Positions 1-5,716 of a DNA stretch of 7,930 nucleotides are shown in pieces; within the stretch, counting starts at the first letter, position 1; every line of letters starts with the position of its first letter. Position numbers and translations under genes: made by a program. The DNA is taken from contig CAZNNH010000234.1 in NCBI GenBank assembly GCA_964574335.1, positions 1 through 7,930 of the forward strand, read 5' to 3'. The DNA is from CAZNNH01 sp964574335. Its GTDB lineage: Bacteria > Acidobacteriota > Vicinamibacteria > Fen-336. The notes under the pieces are model-generated. The model ran no database searches and was not told where the DNA came from. It saw only the letters and a list, made by a program, of their open reading frames with translations.

Positions 1-165
1 GCAGCTTCATGGCTGCTCTGACATTCTGGCAGTGGTTGGTGGAGCGGAAGAGGCTGCGCGACCTGGCCTCGTTTGAAATCACCGTTCTTCTGGCTACTCT
101 GGCGCTGCCACTGCTCTCCCCGCTTGCGATCACGCTTCTCGGCTGGGATCCGCTGGATTACAGCC
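1..165 (+). other. Compositionally distinct, membrane-protein-like segment fused in frame to the macroglobulin
   Basis: I counted about 60% GC in bases 1-160, against about 75% in a sample line just downstream (241-300). Of the first 50 codons, 14 end in A or T; of the next 60, only one does. The encoded peptide has a basic stretch (VERKRLRD, residues 11-18) and then a hydrophobic run (about 24-45) ending LLGWDPLDYSQTG. That does not resemble the beta-rich MG1/MG2 sequence expected before LDDGSSLS. By recall only, it resembles a transmembrane part of the TIGR03663/Agl23-like family of large membrane glycosyltransferases. It may be a recombination scar, a true fusion or an assembly chimera. 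The other two forward frames hit stops within this stretch, so the peptide is not explained by a simple frameshift here. Confidence 0.5.
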
Positions 166-3100
166 AGACCGGCTACCTGCGCCTCGACGATGGCTCGTCG
201 CTGTCGATGTCCCAGTTCGACGTGGCCGGGGCCAGCGTGCCCAAGGGGCTCAAGGGCTTCCTCTACGGCGAGCGCGGCGTCTGGCGGCCCGGCGACACCC
301 TCCACCTGACCTTCATCCTGCTCGACCCCGACCAGCGCCTCCCCGCCGACCACCCGGTCCGCTTCGAGCTGCTTAACAGCCGTGGCCAGCCGGTCAAGGT
401 GATCACCCGACCCCGTTCCGCCGACGGCTTCCACGTCTTCGAGGTGGCGACCGCCCCCGACGCCCCCACCGGCAACTACACCGCCCGGGTGCGGGTGGGC
501 GGCGCCACCTTCGAGAAGGTCCTGAAGATCGAGACGGTGATGCCCAACCGGCTCAAGATCGCCCTCGACTTCGGCACCGACATGATCGAGCCCGACGGCC
601 GCCTGGAGACCACCCTCACCTCCACCTGGCTGCACGGCGCCACCGCCCGCAACCTGAAGGCGGACGTCGAGGTGGCCCTGCATGCCGCCCGCACCCGCTT
701 CGAGCGCTACGCCGACTACGTCTTCGACGACCCCACCCGCTCCTACCAGGCCGAGCGCCAGAACGTCTTCGAGGGGCTGCTCGACGAGAAGGGCCAGGCC
801 CGGATCGAGACCACCCTGAGCGCCCAGAACGTGGCGCCGGGCCAGCTCAGCGCCAGCTTCACCACCCGCGTCTTCGAGCCCGGCGGCGCGTTCAGCGTCG
901 ACCGCTTCTCCATCCCCTACTCGCCGTACGAGACCTACATCGGGGTCCGCGTCCCCAAGGGCGACAAGGCCCGCGGCATGCTGCTCACCGACACGAAGCA
1001 CGAGGTCGGCATCGTGGCGGTCGATCCCCACGGCCAGCCGGTGAAGGACGCCGAGGTGGAGGTCCGCCTCTACAAGCTCGGCTGGCGCTGGTGGTGGGAG
1101 AAGGGCGAGGAGGACCTGTCGGCCTTCGCCGAGTCGCCGGTGAACCAGCCGCTCCAGGAAGGCGTGGTCAAGCTTCCCGACGGCACCGGCTCCTGGAGCT
1201 TCGAGATCAAGTATCCGGACTGGGGCCGTTACCTGATCACGGTGGCGGACCAGGGCGGCGAGCACCGCACCGGCCAGATCGTCTACGTCGACTGGCCGGG
1301 CTGGGCCGGCCGCGGCCAGAAGGAGATGACCGGCGGCGCCACGGTGCTGGCGTTCACCGCCGACAAGTCGGAGTACGCGGTGGGGGAGACGGTCACCCTC
1401 ACCATCCCCACCCCGGCCAAGGGGCGGGGCCTGCTGAGCATCGAGTCCGGCTCCAAGGTGCTCCGCACCGAGTGGCTGGAGGTGACCGGCTCCGAGACCC
1501 AGACGTCCTTCCCGGCCACCGCCGAGATGGCGCCCAACGTCTATGCCCACGTCACGCTGCTGCAGCCGCACGGCCAGACCGGCAACGACCTGCCGATCCG
1601 CCTCTACGGCGTGGTCCCGATCAAGGTGGTCGACCCGGCCACCCGCCTCTCGCCGGTGGTCGAGTGCCCCGACGTCCTGGTGCCCGAGACGACGGCCAAG
1701 ATCGCGGTGCGCGAGGCCTCCGGCCGGCCCATGAGTTACACGCTGGCGGTGGTGGACGAGGGCCTGCTGAGCCTGACCCGCTACAAGGTGCCCAACCCCT
1801 GGGACCACTTCTACGCCCGCGAGGCGCTGTCGGTTCGAACCTGGGACGTCTACGACCTGGTGATCGGGGCCTACGGCGCCGCCATCGAGAGGATGCTGGC
1901 GATCGGCGGCGACGAGGCCGGCGGCCCCGAGCAGGCCAAGCGGGCCAACCGCTTCCCGCCCATGGTGCGTTTCCTGGGCCCGTTCCAGTTGAAGCCGGGC
2001 GGCAAGAACGTCCACGACGTCGACATCCCCCAGTACGTGGGGGCGGTCCGGGCGATGGTGGTGGCCGGCCACGAGGGGGCGTTCGGCGCCGCCGAGCGCT
2101 CGGCCTTCGTGCGCAAGCCGCTGATGCTGCTGGGCACGCTGCCCCGGGTGCTGGGCCCTGAAGAAGAAGTCGCGCTGCCGGTGTCGGTCTTCGCCCTGGA
2201 GCCGAGCGTGAAGGACGTCCAGGTCGAGGTCACCACCTCCGGTCCGCTGGAGGTGGTGGCGCCCGCCACCCGCAGCCTGTCGTTCCAGGAGCCGGGCGAC
2301 GAGCTGGTGAGCTTCCGCCTGCGCACCCGCCCGAGCCTCGGCGTGGCCAGGGCGGTGATCCGGGCCCGCGGCGCCGGCCAGCAGGCCGAGCAGCAGATCG
2401 AGCTGGACGTGCGCAGCTCGACCCGGCGCGTCACCGACGTGGTGGGGGTGAGCCTCGAGTCGACCAGGAGCTGGGAAGAGGCGGTGAAGCTGCCCGGCCT
2501 GCCCGGTACCAACGAGGTCACGCTGGAGGTCTCGCGCATCCCGCCCCTCGACCTGGGCCGGCGGCTCGCCTACCTGATCCACTACCCGCACGGCTGCGTG
2601 GAGCAGACGGTCTCGTCGGTCTTCCCGCAGCTCTACCTGGGCCGCCTGCTGGAGCTCCAGCCCCTCGAGAAGTCCCGGATCGAGGCCAACGTGAAGGCGG
2701 GCCTGGAGCGGCTGAAGCAGTTCCAGACCTCGGAGGGCGGCTTCGGCTACTGGCCCGGCGACAACGACTCCAACGACTGGGCCTCGAGCTACGCCGGCCA
2801 CTTCATGGTCGAGGCCCAGAACGCCGGCTACCTGCTGCCGGCCGGCCTGCTCGAGCAGTGGAAGTCGTTCCAGGAGCGGCGGGCCCGCGCCTGGGTGGCG
2901 AGCGACGGCCACGCCGAGCTGGTCCAGGCCTACCGCCTGTACGGCCTGGCGCTGGCCCAGGCGCCGGACCTCGGCTCGATGAACCGGCTGCGTGAGAGCG
3001 CCGACCTGCCGGTGGTGGCCCGCTGGCGGCTGGCCGCCGCCTATCAGCTCGCCGGCCAGCCGGAGGCGGCCCGCGCCCTGGTCGGCTCGGTGGCGCCCCA

Positions 3101-3947
3101 GATCGAGCCGTATCGCGAGCTGGCCGGCACCTTCGGCTCCGACCTGCGCGACAAGGCGATGGTCCTCGAGTCGCTGGCCATCTTGAAGATGGGCGAGCGG
3201 ATCGGCCCGCTGGCGAAGGAGATCTCCGAGCGGCTCAGCCGCAACGACTGGAAAAGCACGCAGGAGACGGCCTACGCTCTCTTGGCGCTGGCGCGCTGCG
3301 CCGGCGAGGTCGGCAAAGACGCCCGCTTCGCCTTCTCGCTCTCGTGGGCGGGGGGCGACCCGGTCACGGTCAGCTCCACGGCGGCCCTGATCCAGAAGAC
3401 GCTCGAGGCCGGCGACCGCCCCGAGGTCCGGCTCTCGGTCCACAACACGGGCTCGGTGACGGTCTTCCCGCGGCTCCTGATGTCCGGTCTGCCGCCGGTC
3501 GGTCAGGAGACGTCGGCCAGCAACGGCATGACGCTGGAGGTCGAGTACCTGGACCTGGAGGGGAACGCGATCGACCCGGCCCGCCTGGAGCAGGGGACGG
3601 ACTTCAAGGTGCGGGCCAGCGTCCGCAACACGGGCGTGCGCGGCGACTACGAAGAAGTCGCGCTCTCCCAGGTGTTCGCCTCGGGCTTCGAGATCCACAA
3701 CGAGCGGCTGGACCCGACCCGCCGGCCGCCGGGAGGGCCGATCGAGTACCAGGACGTCCGCGACGACCGGGTGCTCAGCTACTTCGACCTGAAGGCGGGC
3801 GAGACCAAGACCATCGAGGTCCTGCTGAACGCCAGCTACCTGGGGCGCTTCTACCAGCCGATGGTGGCGGTGGAGGCGATGTACGACGCCACGCTGAACG
3901 CGCGGGTGGCGGGGCAGTGGGTGGAGGTGGTCGAGCCGGGCAAGTGA
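9..3947 (+). CDS. Alpha-2-macroglobulin family protein with thioester, N-terminus atypical (possibly 5'-open)
   Basis: This 1312-residue protein is predicted to be a periplasmic protease trap. Visible in order are: an LDDGSSLS stretch near residues 59-66; the MG2-type (A2M_N) signature GERGVWRPGDTLHL at about 87-100; further macroglobulin-like beta domains to about 440; a bait-region-type domain (about 450-590) ending in AVVDEGLLSL (580-589); the A2M domain opening with FPPMVRFLGPF (about 648 on); the thioester motif HGCVEQT with Cys863 and Gln866; an alpha-toroid thioester domain with GGFGYWPGDNDSNDW to about 1120; and a C-terminal receptor-binding-like domain ending LGRFYQPMVAVEAMYD. The thioester residues are intact, so covalent trapping is plausible. 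From memory, relatives of this type are 1500-1900 residues, so the N-terminal macroglobulin domains are missing. The first ~50 residues are hydrophobic and differ in codon use. The ATG at 9 has no visible ribosome site, and the frame is open to the window edge, so the real start may lie upstream. The function call is firm; the start is not. Confidence 0.9.
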   Translation: MAALTFWQWLVERKRLRDLASFEITVLLATLALPLLSPLAITLLGWDPLDYSQTGYLRLDDGSSLSMSQFDVAGASVPKGLKGFLYGERGVWRPGDTLHLTFILLDPDQRLPADHPVRFELLNSRGQPVKVITRPRSADGFHVFEVATAPDAPTGNYTARVRVGGATFEKVLKIETVMPNRLKIALDFGTDMIEPDGRLETTLTSTWLHGATARNLKADVEVALHAARTRFERYADYVFDDPTRSYQAERQNVFEGLLDEKGQARIETTLSAQNVAPGQLSASFTTRVFEPGGAFSVDRFSIPYSPYETYIGVRVPKGDKARGMLLTDTKHEVGIVAVDPHGQPVKDAEVEVRLYKLGWRWWWEKGEEDLSAFAESPVNQPLQEGVVKLPDGTGSWSFEIKYPDWGRYLITVADQGGEHRTGQIVYVDWPGWAGRGQKEMTGGATVLAFTADKSEYAVGETVTLTIPTPAKGRGLLSIESGSKVLRTEWLEVTGSETQTSFPATAEMAPNVYAHVTLLQPHGQTGNDLPIRLYGVVPIKVVDPATRLSPVVECPDVLVPETTAKIAVREASGRPMSYTLAVVDEGLLSLTRYKVPNPWDHFYAREALSVRTWDVYDLVIGAYGAAIERMLAIGGDEAGGPEQAKRANRFPPMVRFLGPFQLKPGGKNVHDVDIPQYVGAVRAMVVAGHEGAFGAAERSAFVRKPLMLLGTLPRVLGPEEEVALPVSVFALEPSVKDVQVEVTTSGPLEVVAPATRSLSFQEPGDELVSFRLRTRPSLGVARAVIRARGAGQQAEQQIELDVRSSTRRVTDVVGVSLESTRSWEEAVKLPGLPGTNEVTLEVSRIPPLDLGRRLAYLIHYPHGCVEQTVSSVFPQLYLGRLLELQPLEKSRIEANVKAGLERLKQFQTSEGGFGYWPGDNDSNDWASSYAGHFMVEAQNAGYLLPAGLLEQWKSFQERRARAWVASDGHAELVQAYRLYGLALAQAPDLGSMNRLRESADLPVVARWRLAAAYQLAGQPEAARALVGSVAPQIEPYRELAGTFGSDLRDKAMVLESLAILKMGERIGPLAKEISERLSRNDWKSTQETAYALLALARCAGEVGKDARFAFSLSWAGGDPVTVSSTAALIQKTLEAGDRPEVRLSVHNTGSVTVFPRLLMSGLPPVGQETSASNGMTLEVEYLDLEGNAIDPARLEQGTDFKVRASVRNTGVRGDYEEVALSQVFASGFEIHNERLDPTRRPPGGPIEYQDVRDDRVLSYFDLKAGETKTIEVLLNASYLGRFYQPMVAVEAMYDATLNARVAGQWVEVVEPGK

Positions 3948-4047
3948 GCCCGGCCCGGCGGGGAGGGGCGCGATGTCGGGCGCGGGGTCTCGGCGACGAC
4001 CGCGTGGTGGAAGAGGCGACACACGACGCCACCCGGAACGCACGGGC
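3948..4047. other. Convergent intergenic gap, no clear terminator
   Basis: These 100 bases separate the TGA of the macroglobulin gene (3945-3947) from the TGA of the opposite-strand glycosyltransferase (4050-4048). They hold only weak inverted repeats, such as GGCG/CGCC around 4015-4030 and CCCG/CGGG around 4032-4046. Neither is followed by a T tract on either strand. Short GC-rich stems are expected by chance at this composition, so no terminator is called. Confidence 0.5.
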
Positions 4048-5715
4048 TCAGGGTCGACCCACCGCACGCGCGCGCGGCTCGATCCAGAACAACCGCAGGT
4101 CGCCCTCCTCGTGGACCTTCTTCACCCAGAGCAGCCTCCGGGCCGCGCCCGGCTTGAGCGCCGGGCGCCTGCGGTCGGGGATGTAGTAGGTCACGCCGTA
4201 GAACCGGAAGACCTCCAGGGTCTTCTCGAGGCTGGCGATCGGGATCTGGACCGCCGGCTGCTCGGAGTAGAAGTGCAGCTCCCAGGGGTTGCGCGTCGCC
4301 GTCACCGTGCCCGGCGGCAGGTGGGCGCGCATCCACTCGCCCATGGCGATCCAGTCCTCGCCGGTCTCGGTCCATGGCGACCCCCCGCGCTCGGCGAAGT
4401 ACCGGAGTCGTCCCAGGGAGGCGGAGCCGACGAAACCGGCCACCAGCAGCAGGACCAGGCCCCCGGTTCCCGCCGCCACCCTGGGGCGGCGCCAGGCCTT
4501 TCCCCACCGGGTGGCGGCCAGGCGGGGCACGCCGGCGGCCAGGACGGCCGACCAGGTTGCCCAGCCCAAGGCCGCCATCAGCGGCGGCAGCGGCGCCAAG
4601 TGGCGGGTGATCGCGAAGTAGGTCAGGCCGTGGAACAGCGCGAACACCAGGACCACGATCGGGATGACGAACCGCTGGGGTTGCCGGCGCAGGAGCCAGA
4701 GCCCCAGCAGGGCCGGGAGGTGGGTGAGGAAGGTCATCGGGGCCCCGTGTCTCCAGTCGCCCCACCGCGTTCCCAGGTTGATGGTCAGCCACCAGGTGAT
4801 CAGCTTGAAGTTGGCCCAGGCCCCTCCGAGCACCACGTCCCTTCCCTCGCGGAAGCGGTCCAGCAGGGTGGGCGGAGCCTTATCGCCCCAGTACAGGGCG
4901 TAGCCGACCTGCTCCAGCTTCTTAACGTTCCAGGTCGAGGCCGCGTACTCGTGGGTGGAGAACAGGGGGTCGCCGTAGAGGCGGGTGTTGTGGACCATCC
5001 AGGGGAGGAGGACGAGGACCCCCAGCGCCAGGCCGGACAGGAACCACCGCTCGCGCAGGGCCCGCCCGAGCGGCCGTCCCCGCCGCCCCATGGTGGCCTG
5101 GACCAGGACGGCGCAGCCGAACAGCAGCACACCCGAGCCCTTGGCGTAGGTGGCCAGGCCCATCACCGCGCCCGCCGCCAGCCACCACCGCGGCGCCCGG
5201 ACCGCCTTCATCGCGAACAGGACGAAGGCGGCCACGATCGCGGCGTAGAGCACGTCCGCCCCCACGTCCAGCGACCACTCGAAGTAGTTCGGGTGTATCA
5301 GGCAGGTGGCCCCGGCCAGGAGGGCGGCCAGTCGGCTGCCCCCGAGGTCCCGGACCAGGGCGTAGAGGAGGGGCGGCAGAAGGAAGCACGAGATGAGGAT
5401 CGACGGCAGCTTGGCGGCGAAGGCGGTCTTCCCCATCAGGGCGAAGAACGGCACGATGGTCAGGGCATACAGCGGAGGCCAGTGGTCCTCCGCGCGGGGC
5501 AGGCCCGGGTACTTGAGGTAGTAGAAGCTGATGGTGTCGACGTCGATGTTGCCATGCCGCAGCAGGCTGTCGGCCATCTCGGCGTAGGCGGCCGGGTCGG
5601 CGTGGCCGATGAACCGAATCGGGGCGGCGATCCTGCACTTGACGCCGGCGGCCACGGCCCCGGCCAGGAGCAGGAGCGCAAGGCAGGCGTCGATCCGCCG
5701 AATGGGATTGAGCAT
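4048..5715 (-). CDS. Polytopic membrane glycosyltransferase, GT39/ArnT-like (PMT_2) family
   Basis: The 555-residue product is a GT-C fold membrane enzyme, expected to transfer a sugar from a polyprenyl-phosphate donor to an acceptor on the outer face of the inner membrane. The donor and acceptor cannot be read from the sequence. It has an N-terminal membrane helix (about 10-26), then an outer loop with GHADPAAYAEMADSLL (acidic Asp40, the usual place of the catalytic carboxylate in this fold). HWPPLYAL follows at 78-85, before the next helix. About ten further hydrophobic segments run to residue 430, including about 103-121, 152-169, 225-241, 349-367 and 414-430. A soluble C-terminal domain (about 440-555) contains GEDWIAMGEWMRAHLPPGT. 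The start at 5715 was chosen because it directly precedes the first helix. The same frame stays open to 6141, but that extension is low-complexity Arg/Ser/Thr/Pro sequence antisense to pbpC. No strong Shine-Dalgarno is visible. The gene converges on the macroglobulin gene and diverges from pbpC. Family call good; specificity unknown. Confidence 0.85.
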   Translation of the reverse strand: MLNPIRRIDACLALLLLAGAVAAGVKCRIAAPIRFIGHADPAAYAEMADSLLRHGNIDVDTISFYYLKYPGLPRAEDHWPPLYALTIVPFFALMGKTAFAAKLPSILISCFLLPPLLYALVRDLGGSRLAALLAGATCLIHPNYFEWSLDVGADVLYAAIVAAFVLFAMKAVRAPRWWLAAGAVMGLATYAKGSGVLLFGCAVLVQATMGRRGRPLGRALRERWFLSGLALGVLVLLPWMVHNTRLYGDPLFSTHEYAASTWNVKKLEQVGYALYWGDKAPPTLLDRFREGRDVVLGGAWANFKLITWWLTINLGTRWGDWRHGAPMTFLTHLPALLGLWLLRRQPQRFVIPIVVLVFALFHGLTYFAITRHLAPLPPLMAALGWATWSAVLAAGVPRLAATRWGKAWRRPRVAAGTGGLVLLLVAGFVGSASLGRLRYFAERGGSPWTETGEDWIAMGEWMRAHLPPGTVTATRNPWELHFYSEQPAVQIPIASLEKTLEVFRFYGVTYYIPDRRRPALKPGAARRLLWVKKVHEEGDLRLFWIEPRARAVGRP

Positions 5716-5716
5716 G
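5702..5716. promoter_or_regulatory. Overlapping divergent start codons of the glycosyltransferase and pbpC genes
   Basis: The palindrome CATG at 5713-5716 supplies both starts: ATG 5714-5716 on the plus strand (pbpC) and ATG 5715-5713 on the minus strand (glycosyltransferase). A GGGA at 5704-5707, six bases upstream of the pbpC ATG, is a possible weak ribosome site. A second in-frame plus-strand ATG lies at 5702. With no intergenic space, each gene's promoter would have to lie within the other's coding sequence. I see no convincing -35/-10 pair on either strand. Confidence 0.4.

Noticed and set aside
146..151. BamHI site (GGATCC) close to the composition seam, suggesting a cloning junction
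   Set aside because: A single six-base site is weak evidence, and the seam cannot be placed to the base. The composition change stands without it.
1871..2539. Minus-strand open frame of 222 codons inside the macroglobulin gene
   Set aside because: Ser/Thr/Pro/Arg-rich antisense shadow with no domain; the plus-strand frame is continuous conserved macroglobulin sequence.
2162..3664. Repeated 14-base string GAAGAAGTCGCGCT near 2164 and 3651
   Set aside because: Both copies encode Glu-Glu-Val-Ala-Leu in the same frame and the flanks differ, so this looks like codon bias rather than a repeat element.
3948..4047. Weak hairpins that could be a bidirectional terminator between the convergent genes
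   Set aside because: Stems are only about four base pairs, with no T tract on either side, which is expected by chance at this GC content.
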